38,120 bases of DNA, taken from assembly GCA_002504525.1 (NCBI GenBank), contig DATD01000027.1, positions 1 to 38,120 of the forward strand, read 5' to 3'. Under the pieces are notes generated by a model. The model searched no databases. It was not told the origin of the DNA and was given only the letters and a program-made list of their open reading frames with translations. The position numbers were made by a program, and so were the translations under genes. Source of the stretch: Methanomassiliicoccus sp. UBA345. GTDB lineage: Archaea; Thermoplasmatota; Thermoplasmata; Methanomassiliicoccales; Methanomassiliicoccaceae. Below are positions 14,126 through 22,806 of this stretch, piece after piece (positions within the stretch are counted from its first letter, which is position 1; each line of letters begins with the position of its first letter).

Positions 14126-14572
14126 TCACTGTCGCCACGCCTGGAGAGTGAACGTGAAATCGCCGTCGGCCACCGTCACCTTTGAAGCATAAACGTCCTT
14201 ACCGGCCGGGACCTCGCCGCCCAGTACGTTAGTTCCCAAGGACGAGTCGAACGTCCAACGCCACGACATCAGCGGTAGCAGCTCGTCCAGCGTCGATGAG
14301 ATCATACGCTCCACATCCGGCGTCAGCACGCCGCTCTGCACGGCCGATTCCATCAGGGAGGCGTTCTTTCCCTGGGAAACGGGCACAGTGCACCGCAGCA
14401 GCACCTCATGAACGGCATCCAGCTCCTCCGCCCCTTTCCCATCCGGGACCTCCGGCCGGGGAGATGCAGATGAGAGCAGGACGATCGAGACTATGGAGAC
14501 CACCGCGAGGAACATCAGCGAGTCGAACAGGGCGGCCATGCCACCATTGCCATACTTCCGCTTTTTCATCAT
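14126..14572 (-). CDS. Pilin-like / secreted membrane-anchored protein (second of pair)
   Basis: 148 aa. N-terminus MMKKRKYGNGG is basic and is followed by a hydrophobic helix (about 12-36, 'ALFDSLMFLAVVSIVSIVLLSS') and an extracellular-looking domain ending 'DGDFTFTLQAWRQ'. The K/R-rich start, glycines, then hydrophobic helix resemble class III (type IV pilin) signal peptides, although a Glu at +5 is not evident. The ATG at 14572 overlaps the upstream TGA (ATGA), so translation is coupled. The longer frame to 14734 reads out of frame through the upstream gene and is not used. The divergent pilus ATPase locus suggests a minor pilin, by inference. Confidence 0.62.
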   Translation of the reverse strand: MMKKRKYGNGGMAALFDSLMFLAVVSIVSIVLLSSASPRPEVPDGKGAEELDAVHEVLLRCTVPVSQGKNASLMESAVQSGVLTPDVERMISSTLDELLPLMSWRWTFDSSLGTNVLGGEVPAGKDVYASKVTVADGDFTFTLQAWRQ

Positions 14573-15018
14573 GTCCACACCCACACCGTGACCGTGGCCG
14601 CCTTGACCTCCTGCGGACCGTGGTGCACATTGACCGCCCTGCTCGATGCGAACCTTTCTCCGCTTCCGCCGACCTCGCCCACCTCGAACAGCACGACCGC
14701 GGCGCCGTCCACTTCCTGCAGCACAGCGCGGCAACCAGCCCCGCCGATGCTCTCCACGCCGATCGTTATCTCGTCGATCTCATCGTAGCGCAGAACACCG
14801 GGGGACAAGGCCCAACGCTCGTCGGACATTATGCGTTCGACGGCCAGCCTCGAGGGGTCGGTGGCGCCGACATCGTGTCCGGCGGGCAGCATTGCCATCG
14901 TGGCCGCAAGGATGATCATCCCCGCAGCCACCACCATCATGGCTACCATGGACTCCTGGAACCCGCCCACGGCGTTGCGGTCGCCGTGCAAGCGTCTCGC
15001 ACGCTTAGAAGCCTTCAT
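14569..15018 (-). CDS. Pilin-like / secreted membrane-anchored protein (first of pair)
   Basis: 149 aa from ATG 15018; an in-frame ATG at 15057 gives 13 more residues. The 15018 start is preceded by GGGAG but with only three bases of spacing, so the choice is open. The N-terminus 'MKASKRARRLHGDRNAVGG' is basic, then 'FQESMVAMMVVAAGMIILAATMAML' is a hydrophobic helix after a Gly-Gly, with Glu close behind. This is the layout of a prepilin or TadE-like peptide. The rest is a beta-rich external domain. It is in the same operon as the U32 protein upstream (stop at 15079). Confidence 0.62.
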   Translation of the reverse strand: MKASKRARRLHGDRNAVGGFQESMVAMMVVAAGMIILAATMAMLPAGHDVGATDPSRLAVERIMSDERWALSPGVLRYDEIDEITIGVESIGGAGCRAVLQEVDGAAVVLFEVGEVGGSGERFASSRAVNVHHGPQEVKAATVTVWVWT

Positions 15019-15078
15019 GCTCTCCCGCGTCCGCAACGGTTCGGAGCATAATCCCATATGCGGCTACAGTTAGCCCAC

Positions 15079-17004
15079 CTACTGAACGCCTCGCAGATAG
15101 TGGCCGGCGGTGATGGCTCCGCACTTCCGCTTGATGCGGTCCTTCATGCCGAGGTCCCTCTTCCGGAACGCTTCTGCCACCATGCCGCTCAGCTCTGGAG
15201 GCCGCCCCCGCAGGTCGAGGGCGTAGGAATCGATCCCCCATCGGTCCATCTCATTCATGAAGTCCATGAGGAACAGGTCGGCGGAGTTGAGTATGTGGGC
15301 CCAGCCGTTGGCATCGCGGACCACCGGGAACTTCTTTCCCCGCTCGTCCTTCAGGCTCCCCTCCTTGAGGGTCGGGTCGCGGGTGATCATGAGCTCCACG
15401 CGGCCGAACACCGGCACCTCCAATGCCCGGTCGTCGTGAGCGGCGAGGTCCATCAGGTCCTGGCGAGACAGTTCGACCGATACCTGCTGCTGATGCATCG
15501 ACGGCATTGTAAAGGAGTTGAACATGTTCATGAAGTACGAACCGTAGGTCCTGCGATCGGCGTACTTCATCGCCTGCCCAGGAGAATGGACCATGACCGC
15601 AGCGGCGTCGACCTCGGGCACAGCGGGAGCGATGCGCGGGAGAGAAAGGACGAACTCCTTGCCGACCTCTTCGCACAATGCCCTTGCTTCCTCCTCGTCA
15701 GCGTTCATCTCGTAGTATACGCGGTCGACGAACGGCAGAACGGCGCGTAGCGAGCGGACCGACGATACGTGAGCGGACAGCGCTGCCTTGCGATGATGCC
15801 TTTGAACCCCCGGAACGCTGAACCGACGGCCCTTGTGGTCCGCCCGGGCGGTTGGGAGATGGAGCTTAGATATCGCTCTCTCGATCTCAGGGAACTCACG
15901 GTCCTTGGTCTTGTATGCCTGATACTCGCCCATCTCCAGGCGGAACGGCGAACGGACGATGGTGCCGCCATCCTTGGGCACCGGGGAGCGGACCTCGAAG
16001 CCGCCGATCTTCTCGTGGCCTCGATAGAACGTGATGCCATCCCCCTCCCCCAGTGACGTGGTCGGAAGCCAGACCTCCTTTCCGCGGGACCGGGCGGTGC
16101 CGATCGGCCTCCCCCTCGATTCGGCGTAACGGCGCTGCATGACCTCGTTGCCGCGTAGGTACCCGGAGCTGAAACCGCGATTGAACGCTACCTCCAGCAG
16201 TTCCCTCTCCCTTGAGGTCATGAGCTCCTCCTCTCCCCGGGCGGCCCGCTCCACCGCGGCCTTGTACGCTTTAGCTGCGAGATAGACGTACGTCGGGGAG
16301 CGAAGACGCCCTTCGATCTTGATCGAGCCGACCCCGATGCGCATCAGCTCAGGGATGGAGTCGACGCAGAACAGGTCAGCGGTGGACAGCATGAAGGAGG
16401 TCTCCCCGCCCAGCGAGTATCGCTTGCGACAAGGTTGAGCGCACATGCCTCGGTTTCCGGAGCGGCCCCCCAGCATCGATGAGAACAGACACTGGCCAGA
16501 GAAGCAGTAGCACAGCGCCCCGTGAATGAACACCTCGGTGCCGATGCCGCCGTCCCGGGCGATGCGTTCAATCTCCGGAACGGAGAGCTCCCTGGCCAGT
16601 ATGGCCCTCTCCACACCCGCTTCCTTCGCCCACTTGGCGTCCTCGACCGAGTGAACGCCCATCTGAGTGGAGGCATGTATGGCCAGTGGGAAGTTCTCCT
16701 TGATGATCCGCATGAGGCCTCGGTCCTGCACGATGACCGCGTCGGCCTCCATCGAGGACAGGACGTCCAGGTACGCGAACGCGACGGGGAGTTCCGACTC
16801 TTTGACAAGAGTGTTGACCGTGACGTAGACCTTCGCGCCTTGATCGTGGGCTGCCATTATCGCCACCTTGATCTCGGAGTCGGAGAAATTGGGTGCGAAC
16901 CTCCTAGCACCGAACAGCTTCCCGCTCAGATACACCGCGTCCGCTCCGCCCAGCAGCGCAGCCTTGAGCGAATCCTTGGAACCGGCAGGAGCGAGAACTT
17001 CCAT
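15079..17004 (-). CDS. U32 family peptidase-like protein with DUF3656 region
   Basis: 641 aa. N-terminal TIM-barrel 'MEVLAPAGSKDSLKAALLGGADAVYLSG' and the U32 signature 'EVFIHGALCYCFSGQCLFSSMLGGRSGNRGMCAQPCRKRY' (about 157-196), with C165, C172, C188 and C192 placed for a 4Fe-4S cluster. Characterised relatives (RlhA, TrhP) are prephenate-dependent RNA hydroxylases, rather than proteases. The long C-terminus matches the longer DUF3656-type members. Cytoplasmic; RNA hydroxylation is the likely role by family. It is first in the minus-strand unit with two pilin-like genes, which is an unexpected partner set. The start ATG opens exactly at the barrel's first strand. Confidence 0.87.
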   Translation of the reverse strand: MEVLAPAGSKDSLKAALLGGADAVYLSGKLFGARRFAPNFSDSEIKVAIMAAHDQGAKVYVTVNTLVKESELPVAFAYLDVLSSMEADAVIVQDRGLMRIIKENFPLAIHASTQMGVHSVEDAKWAKEAGVERAILARELSVPEIERIARDGGIGTEVFIHGALCYCFSGQCLFSSMLGGRSGNRGMCAQPCRKRYSLGGETSFMLSTADLFCVDSIPELMRIGVGSIKIEGRLRSPTYVYLAAKAYKAAVERAARGEEELMTSRERELLEVAFNRGFSSGYLRGNEVMQRRYAESRGRPIGTARSRGKEVWLPTTSLGEGDGITFYRGHEKIGGFEVRSPVPKDGGTIVRSPFRLEMGEYQAYKTKDREFPEIERAISKLHLPTARADHKGRRFSVPGVQRHHRKAALSAHVSSVRSLRAVLPFVDRVYYEMNADEEEARALCEEVGKEFVLSLPRIAPAVPEVDAAAVMVHSPGQAMKYADRRTYGSYFMNMFNSFTMPSMHQQQVSVELSRQDLMDLAAHDDRALEVPVFGRVELMITRDPTLKEGSLKDERGKKFPVVRDANGWAHILNSADLFLMDFMNEMDRWGIDSYALDLRGRPPELSGMVAEAFRKRDLGMKDRIKRKCGAITAGHYLRGVQ

Positions 17005-17060
17005 GTGCGACCAATTGGCATCATCGAGTTAAATGTAGTGTACAGTTAGCCTCAATAGGT

Positions 17061-17654
17061 ATGACCCCTCATGCGGTCCATCCCTTGCTTATGAAGATCG
17101 AACTGGGTAGTTTGTGGGGTCGCGGCAGGGGAGCGGCGGTGAGACCGGCCGCCCGCCGCGGGTGCGAATACCGGAAGAGCAATGGGACGGTGAGAGTGGA
17201 ATGCGACGGCTGCGCAAACGGCCAGAATCTGAACTGTCCTCCTTGCTTCAAGGGAGTCCTTCGCATCCTGGCCAATGAGTCCGAGGTCCGGGAGGTCCTC
17301 CTGGCCAGGGACTGGGAGATCGCCTACGACATTGAATGCGTCCGCGCCCTCAGCGCGGTGGCGGAGGTGAACCGGTTCTGTTCCGGGCTCACTTACTCGC
17401 TCCCTTTCGAGTCGTGCCCATCGTGCGCCGCCAACCCCCGGGGAATGATCTCCCGGGTCACGGAGCGGCTGCCGCAGGGCGTCGGGTCCGAGCTGACCTC
17501 ACAGCTGAGGCCTGGTCCCCACGGAACGGCATGCGAGCAGTGCGTACGTACCTCGAAGAACAATCTGGAGCATATCGCTTCTCTGCTGAGCGAGGCCGAG
17601 AGGAGGGTCGCCAGGTCGGCGTTCAGGGTGGTGTCCGCGGATGAGCGCGCCTAG
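17061..17654 (+). CDS. Cys-rich protein, likely separate N-domain of the pilus ATPase
   Basis: 197 aa (168 or so if ATG 17091 is used). It has CxxC-type groups: 'VECDGCANGQNLNCPPCFKGVLRIL', 'SCPSCAANP' and 'ACEQC'. The order 'C..C..G....CPPCFKGVL..LA.E.EVREVLLARDWEIAYD' resembles the Cys-rich N-terminal region found in many euryarchaeal type IV pilus (PilB/GspE) ATPases. Here it appears as its own gene directly before the ATPase. If so, it binds zinc or Fe-S and joins the motor complex in the cytoplasm. That relation is inference. Its end overlaps the longest form of the ATPase frame by 14 nt. Confidence 0.6.
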   Translation: MTPHAVHPLLMKIELGSLWGRGRGAAVRPAARRGCEYRKSNGTVRVECDGCANGQNLNCPPCFKGVLRILANESEVREVLLARDWEIAYDIECVRALSAVAEVNRFCSGLTYSLPFESCPSCAANPRGMISRVTERLPQGVGSELTSQLRPGPHGTACEQCVRTSKNNLEHIASLLSEAERRVARSAFRVVSADERA

Positions 17655-17739
17655 GGTGGTACTGCGTTCCGCGGCCCGCAGCCCGGTCGAAGGGAACTCG
17701 ATATCCCGGGGGATCAATAGGATCCTGGAGGAGAGGTCG

Positions 17740-19368
17740 ATGCGTCGACCCCGGTTCTCTGGCTACTGGACCTCGGCGGCGCCGTCACGGGCCAAGGAGA
17801 TGGAAAGCTATCAGGTCGGGGGAGCGAAGGTGCGGTTATTCTCCCTGGAGGGCGGCCAGAGGCATCTGTACCATGTATCGCCTTGGGAGCATGGGCTTCC
17901 CGACGAATGGGTGAGAGCGGTCGACGGGGTAATCTCGCAGGTGACGGACCTTCCCCCGCCCGACCTGGGCGCCGGCTACGATGAGCTTCGCGCTTACGTC
18001 ATCAGGACCGCGGCCCGCCTGCTGCGCAAGCGGACCGAAGGCCTGGAAATGGGCGGCAGCATCGAGGAGAGGGAGCGGACCATAGTTCGGCTCTCGGATA
18101 TCGTGGCTCGCCATACCGTCGGCCTCGGCCTGTTCGAAATACTGCTGGCCGATGACCGCGTGGAGGACATTTACGTCGATGCGCCGTCCTGGGAGAACCC
18201 TGTCCACATCACCATCGGCGGCGTCGCTGGCTTCAACTCGGTCTGTCGCTGCGGTACGAACATCACGGTCTCGGGCGATGAGATGGACGGCCTGGTATCG
18301 AAGTTCAGGCAATACACGATGAGGCCGTTCTCAGAGGCGTTCCCGGCGCTGGAGACTGACCTGCCCGGTTACGACACCCGCGCAACGGTGATCGGGCCGC
18401 CCCTCAGCCCTTCCGGTCCTGCCCTCGCTCTCCGCCGTCACTCGAGGAGGCCGTGGACGCTCCTCCGGCTCGTCGCGTCCGGAGCGTTCGATACGTACAC
18501 CGCGGCCCTGCTCTCGTTCCTCATAGATGGACGGTCCACGGCGCTGATCTGCGGGGCCCGCGGGGCGGGGAAGTCGTCCCTCCTCTCCGCCATAATGTTC
18601 GAATTCCCGCTGGAGCAGCGCATACTGGCCATAGAGGACACGCTGGAGCTGCCGATAAAGCAGATGCAGGCACTGGGCTACCGCGTCCAGTCCCTGTTCG
18701 TTGACCGCGGGATGGAGCGCTCTGCGGAGGACGGCGCCGATGACGCCCTGCGGGTCAGCCTCCGCCTGGGCGAATCGGCCATCGTCATGGGGGAGGTCCG
18801 CGGAAAGGAGGCGCAAACGCTCTATCAGAGCATGCGCACCGGCCGCGCCGGCTCGTCGGTGCTTGGCACCATACACGGCGAGTCGGCCCGCTCGGTGTAC
18901 GATCGCGTCGTCCACGACATGGGCATCTCGAAGGAGGCGTTCATGGCGACCGACATCGTGATGACGATGGGGCTGTCGCGTCCGGGCGGCTCATCCCGGC
19001 CGGTCCGGCGGCTGGTCGAGCTCGCTGAAGTATCTAGAGAACGAGGCCCGGGAGAGTTCAACCTGCTCCTGGGCGAAAGCAGCAAAGGTCTGGAATGCAC
19101 CTCCGAGGCCATCACCCGGATATCTGACAGCTGGGGCATGAGCTACTCCGACGCCCTGGCGAACATCCAGGCGCGGGCCGAAATGCGCAATGTGCTCATC
19201 GATGCCGCCGCACGGGGTCATAACGAATGCCTCGACCCGGAATGGACCTGCCGGTGCAACGAGTTCCTGTGGCAGCGAATGGACGACGGCCTCGTGGACG
19301 TTGACGATATCGTGAACGACTTCCGCAGCTTCGTGCATGGGAGGGTAGGGATCGATGTCCTTCGCTGA
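17740..19368 (+). CDS. Type II/IV secretion (archaeal pilus) ATPase
   Basis: 542 aa from ATG 17740, which has GGAGG (17727-17731) eight bases upstream; the frame also opens at ATG 17641 without SD. 'LFEILLADDRVEDIYVDAP' is the N2 domain of GspE/VirB11 ATPases. Walker A 'GARGAGKSS' lies at about 272-280. 'ILAIEDTLELPI' is the Asp box, 'VMGEVRGKEA' Walker B and 'SSVLGTIHGESARSVYDRV' the His box, all intact. It hexamerises on the cytoplasmic face and powers pilus assembly with the TadC/GspF-like protein encoded immediately downstream (14-nt overlap). An archaeal adhesion-type pilus is more likely than an archaellum, because no fla genes are here. Confidence 0.9.
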   Translation: MRRPRFSGYWTSAAPSRAKEMESYQVGGAKVRLFSLEGGQRHLYHVSPWEHGLPDEWVRAVDGVISQVTDLPPPDLGAGYDELRAYVIRTAARLLRKRTEGLEMGGSIEERERTIVRLSDIVARHTVGLGLFEILLADDRVEDIYVDAPSWENPVHITIGGVAGFNSVCRCGTNITVSGDEMDGLVSKFRQYTMRPFSEAFPALETDLPGYDTRATVIGPPLSPSGPALALRRHSRRPWTLLRLVASGAFDTYTAALLSFLIDGRSTALICGARGAGKSSLLSAIMFEFPLEQRILAIEDTLELPIKQMQALGYRVQSLFVDRGMERSAEDGADDALRVSLRLGESAIVMGEVRGKEAQTLYQSMRTGRAGSSVLGTIHGESARSVYDRVVHDMGISKEAFMATDIVMTMGLSRPGGSSRPVRRLVELAEVSRERGPGEFNLLLGESSKGLECTSEAITRISDSWGMSYSDALANIQARAEMRNVLIDAAARGHNECLDPEWTCRCNEFLWQRMDDGLVDVDDIVNDFRSFVHGRVGIDVLR

Positions 19369-21112
19369 GCGTTCCTTCAACTACATCCTGGAGGCGTTCC
19401 CCCGCCGCGACGTTCCGAGCGCCTTCGCCCCCTTGCTTTCGTCGAAGCGCACCGTGCAGGGCGAGAGATGGATGCGGCGGTACGCAATCGAGGAGAGCGC
19501 GCTCCGTTCCGCCGGATACTCCCTCCTGCTCATCGGATACGCCATAGCGTTCATCGCCGTGGCCGCATCCTTCCTCCTGCTCGGACCGGAAGGCGGGGCC
19601 ATGGCCATCTTTCCGGCGCTGCTCGCCCCCCTGGCGGTAGCCTCCTTCTTCGTGAACGCTCCCGAGTCCCTATCCCAGAGGGAGGAGAGGCGCATCATGA
19701 GGGAGAGCCCGTCGGTCGTAGGCGGCCTTACGATGAGCATGCAGATGCAGCCTTCCCTGGAGCGCGCGGCTCTGTTCGCGTCCCAGAGGACCGACGGCGT
19801 CCTGTCGGGACGGCTGAGGGAAGCGTTATGGTCCAGCCTTACCAGGGCCCAGATGTCGGTGGAGAGCGCGATGATGGACATGTCGGCAGCGTTCTCGGCC
19901 GTGAACGATCCCCTCCGCCAGTCGCTCCACCTGATCATGGCCGCCACTCGTGAGAGGACCAAGGAAGGAATGGACCGCCTGTTGGACAAGGCCAACAACA
20001 TCGCCCTGGGCGGGGTGAGGGACGCCGTGGACCGTTACGTGGCTTCCCTCTCCACTCCAACGATGGTGCTGTTCTCCCTCGGCACGCTGCTCCCGATCAT
20101 GCTGTTCACCCTGCTTCCGCTGATGAGCCTCGGCACCTCCTTCGGATCGGAAGCTGAAGGGAGCGGGTCGGTTGACGGACTGGCCGGGCTGCTCCTGGTG
20201 GTCTTCCCTGTGGCATCCTTCCTCTATGCCCGCTCCATCCTGCAGCGCAATCCCCTGGGGGACGGTACCGACGAGACGATGGGGTGGAGACGCGACGTCG
20301 TTCCGTTCTTGGCCGCATGGTCCGCGATAGCGGCCGTGCCCTTCATCATCGAGCTTGGTGAGCACCGCGCCTACCTGCAGGCCGCTGCCATAGTGCTGCC
20401 CCCCTGCGCCTACCTGGCCTGTAACCTGCATAGTGGCCATGTGGCCAGAGGCCGCCGCGCCAGGGACGAGAAGGAGCTGATAAACGCGCTGTTCCAGGTC
20501 GGCAACATGATGTCGGCCGGATCGGGGATGGAGGAAGCGCTGAGGGCCGCCGCCAAGAACAGGCCAGGCGGCGCATTCGAAGCAATGACGCGTAACGTGC
20601 TTCACCGCAGCGCCATGACCGGGTGCGGGGTGAAGGGCGCTCTCTCAGAAGAGAACGTTCTGAGGACGATATCGCCGCTCATCGAGGCCGCGTTCATCAC
20701 GGTGGCGGAGTGTTCTGAAAGAGACCCGCGCTACGCCGGCCAGGTCGCTCTGAACCTGGCGCAGCTGCTTTCCGACCTGACCGCCTGCCAGGCCAAGATC
20801 GATGAGAAGCTGAAAGGCATCGTGGACATGATGCGCTCCACCTCACTGGTGTTCGGCCCTGTCGTTCTGGGCGTCACATCATCGTTGTTCGCGGTGATCG
20901 GCGGGGCCGAGGCGATCGATGCCATCGTCCTGATGACCGGAATATACATCGCGCAGCTTTCCCTGATCGTATCGCACTTCACCGTCTTCCTGCAGGGCGA
21001 CGGCTCATGGATGGAAGTGGCGTATCAGTTCGCGACCAGGACGCCTATCGCATTGATGATCTTCGCGGCGACGTCGCTCATCTGCCGAACGGGGCTGATC
21101 TCCCTTCTGTGA
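19355..21112 (+). CDS. TadC/GspF-like archaeal pilus membrane platform protein
   Basis: 585 aa. Hydrophobic segments near 50-72, 83-100, 232-250, 275-295, 315-335, 340-362, about 505-525, 530-552 and 563-583. Two soluble helical T2SF-like blocks carry 'ESPSVVGGLTMSMQMQPSLERAA' and 'ELINALFQVGNMMSAGSGMEEALRAAAKNRPGG', the repeated 'L..L...M..G.S.E.A' signature of GspF/TadC. It forms the inner-membrane core on which the ATPase works. ATG 19355 overlaps the ATPase end by 14 nt and has GGGAGG upstream, so coupling is likely. Its last 35 bp overlap the opposing FmdE-like gene. Confidence 0.88.
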   Translation: MSFAERSFNYILEAFPRRDVPSAFAPLLSSKRTVQGERWMRRYAIEESALRSAGYSLLLIGYAIAFIAVAASFLLLGPEGGAMAIFPALLAPLAVASFFVNAPESLSQREERRIMRESPSVVGGLTMSMQMQPSLERAALFASQRTDGVLSGRLREALWSSLTRAQMSVESAMMDMSAAFSAVNDPLRQSLHLIMAATRERTKEGMDRLLDKANNIALGGVRDAVDRYVASLSTPTMVLFSLGTLLPIMLFTLLPLMSLGTSFGSEAEGSGSVDGLAGLLLVVFPVASFLYARSILQRNPLGDGTDETMGWRRDVVPFLAAWSAIAAVPFIIELGEHRAYLQAAAIVLPPCAYLACNLHSGHVARGRRARDEKELINALFQVGNMMSAGSGMEEALRAAAKNRPGGAFEAMTRNVLHRSAMTGCGVKGALSEENVLRTISPLIEAAFITVAECSERDPRYAGQVALNLAQLLSDLTACQAKIDEKLKGIVDMMRSTSLVFGPVVLGVTSSLFAVIGGAEAIDAIVLMTGIYIAQLSLIVSHFTVFLQGDGSWMEVAYQFATRTPIALMIFAATSLICRTGLISLL

Positions 21113-21500
21113 TAACGAAGAGAGAGGATTCCGGAGAGCGGTACAGGTCGAGGGAGATGGATTCCTCGGTCGAGTGGTTGGTCTCGGCATCAATACGGGC
21201 CCTCACCTCGGGAAGGAGGTCGATCTGCAGATGGCGGAAGCCGTCGGAGAACTCCGCCGAGGCCTCGCCATCGTCCCTCAGGATGATGTTTCCCTTCCCC
21301 AGCGTGCAGCAGGACGACATCTGAACGCCGTCGGCGAGGCAGGACAGCGGTCTGCTGGTCCCGCTGTGCAGCAGCGCGTAGATGCGCTCCTTGAACATCG
21401 CGCGGGCGATGAGGCCCATTCGGTAGCCGATGACCGCGTACGGTCCGAGATGTCCGTGAAATCGCTTGAGGTCCCTGAGCTCGTCCGGAAGGGAGATCAT
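21078..21500 (-). CDS. FmdE-like protein (formylmethanofuran dehydrogenase subunit E family)
   Basis: 140 aa from ATG 21500; the frame extends to 21551, but the first 17 residues are basic and non-family, and a TATA-like ccttatgg lies about 25 nt before 21500. 'RFHGHLGPYAVIGYRMG' (13-29) and 'SCLADGVQMSSCCTLGKGNI' (53-72) are the FmdE core motifs with conserved H15, H17, C54, D57 and C64/C65. No C-terminal zinc finger is present, so this is the short form. FmdE co-purifies with formylmethanofuran dehydrogenase in methanogens, but many stand-alone members occur elsewhere with unknown function, probably metal-binding. No fmd/fwd gene is near. Confidence 0.82.
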   Translation of the reverse strand: MISLPDELRDLKRFHGHLGPYAVIGYRMGLIARAMFKERIYALLHSGTSRPLSCLADGVQMSSCCTLGKGNIILRDDGEASAEFSDGFRHLQIDLLPEVRARIDAETNHSTEESISLDLYRSPESSLFVITEGRSAPFGR

Positions 21501-21725
21501 GGAACGCGGAAGCTTCTTCGGCCATAAGGCTTTTTGTCCCGGGTGCCGCATCCACTATGCGTTGGTGACCGACGGCCGATCTCATTGGGTTAGGGGTGAG
21601 GGCCGTTTTCCGCCACGTCTGAGGGCTGCCATGATCGGACATCGCGGAAGAGCTATGCTCGGAGAATCGATGGACGCAGCATGTGCCGGGAAAAGAGTTA
21701 ATAGCCGGCAGGCTCTGGACGGGGC

Positions 21726-22229
21726 GTGGAGAAGGAACCGTCCTGGAAGGCCAAGAGGGCCATCCTCCTGTTCGCGGCGGCATGGACCGCGCTGGTCATC
21801 CTGGTGCCGTTCACCATGGCCCCGGGCAGCGTGGGCGACCTGTCCGGAAGGGTGGGAACGGTCGATAATGACTTCAGTGACGTCAACGTTCTTGCTCAGG
21901 CCGTTTACCTGATCGGCGATCTGAACTGCCATACCATGGCCGAGAGGTCCATTGAGCTTAATGGCAACCAGATGCCCTTCTGCGCCCGCGATGTGGGCCT
22001 GTTCCTGGGACTGAGCATCGGCATGGCGGCGGTGCTGTTCCTGAATCCAAGGTTCAGTTGGCTCGTGGTGATCATCATGGCCATGCCATTGGTGATCGAT
22101 GGCGGCGTCCAGCTGCTCTTCGATTACGAGTCGAGCAATGAGCTAAGAGCCGTCACGGGCATCATCGGAGGGTCGGCCGTCGCGCTGTTCCTCGGACACG
22201 TGGCGGACGGCGTGCTCAAGGCGAGATGA
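21726..22229 (+). CDS. DUF2085 family membrane protein
   Basis: 167 aa. Four helices: about 11-30, 85-105, 108-128 and 143-162. 'CHTMAERSIELNGNQMPFCARDVGLFLGLSIG' is the DUF2085 signature (usual form CHQ.PERS....G.Q.P.CARC.G...G). One of the usual Cys is missing, since 'CARD' replaces 'CARC'. Conserved Cys and His suggest a metal or redox role; nothing is proven. Starts at GTG 21726, about 25 nt after the TATA-like gttaatag, so probably leaderless. No SD seen. Confidence 0.82.
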   Translation: MEKEPSWKAKRAILLFAAAWTALVILVPFTMAPGSVGDLSGRVGTVDNDFSDVNVLAQAVYLIGDLNCHTMAERSIELNGNQMPFCARDVGLFLGLSIGMAAVLFLNPRFSWLVVIIMAMPLVIDGGVQLLFDYESSNELRAVTGIIGGSAVALFLGHVADGVLKAR

Positions 22230-22728
22230 CAAGAAAGGTGAGACAGGCAGGCACAGGAAGTCCTGACGGGAGGCCACCCTTGTATCCATTTAGGAGCACA
22301 CGACTTCAAGTCTTGAGTGCATATCCGAGAGCGGTCTTACACCCTACCTGTCCCATTACGGTTGAGCAACTCGAATAGATTTATACTTGTTGCCACAGTT
22401 TCATTTGCTGGGCATCTGGACGATCGACTTTCACTGCGAATCATGCTCGATGACTGCGGAGAACGAAAGAGGCCGTCGAGCGTTGATTGTTCCCCACCGG
22501 GCCGCATCGATAAGCGGCAACATCGAGAGCGGAAGTAGCGAAATGAGGATCGTCGTACGTCGTGCCGCAGGTCCGTGAGCAGTGGTCGGGATTGGAGGCG
22601 CGCAGGGAATATCTATATATACTGCAACACCCTCATCAGCATATCGCCTTGCCGACCTAAGGGCCGGCAGACAAGATGATGCGGCGGTCATATTTTCGCA
22701 TCCAGAATGTGAACTAAGGTCCGAAAAA

Positions 22729-22737
22729 TTATAAATA
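22729..22737 (+). promoter_or_regulatory. TATA box of psmB
   Basis: TTATAAATA preceded by an A-rich BRE-like cgaaaaa. It predicts a start site near 22757-22762, a leader of about 45 nt and the SD GAGGG at 22792-22796. The identical 9-mer is the TATA box of the next gene. Confidence 0.7.
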
Positions 22738-22749
22738 TGGCCGCTTTCA

Positions 22750-22765
22750 TTCGATAGATATCGAA
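22750..22765. promoter_or_regulatory. Inverted repeat at the psmB transcription start
   Basis: TTCGATA-GA-TATCGAA, seven bp inverted with a 2-bp spacer, centred about 25 bp after the TATA box. Placement at the start site is typical for an archaeal repressor operator. Confidence 0.45.
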
Positions 22766-22806
22766 AGAAACACCATCTTTTAACCGCTTTTGAGGGTTGA
22801 TGGCAC

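Larger units (their letters stand above)
22230..22806. other. Long intergenic region before the proteasome gene
   Basis: 577 nt. It holds a TATA-like gatttatac (about 22377-22385), a second strong one ctatatata (about 22611-22620), a GC hairpin region near 22648-22668 (gccgacc/ggccggc), and the psmB promoter at the right. Short open frames occur (for instance 22387-22578 with a CxxC) but none resembles a known family. The two TATA elements without a clear gene make a small RNA or a very short protein possible. Confidence 0.3.
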
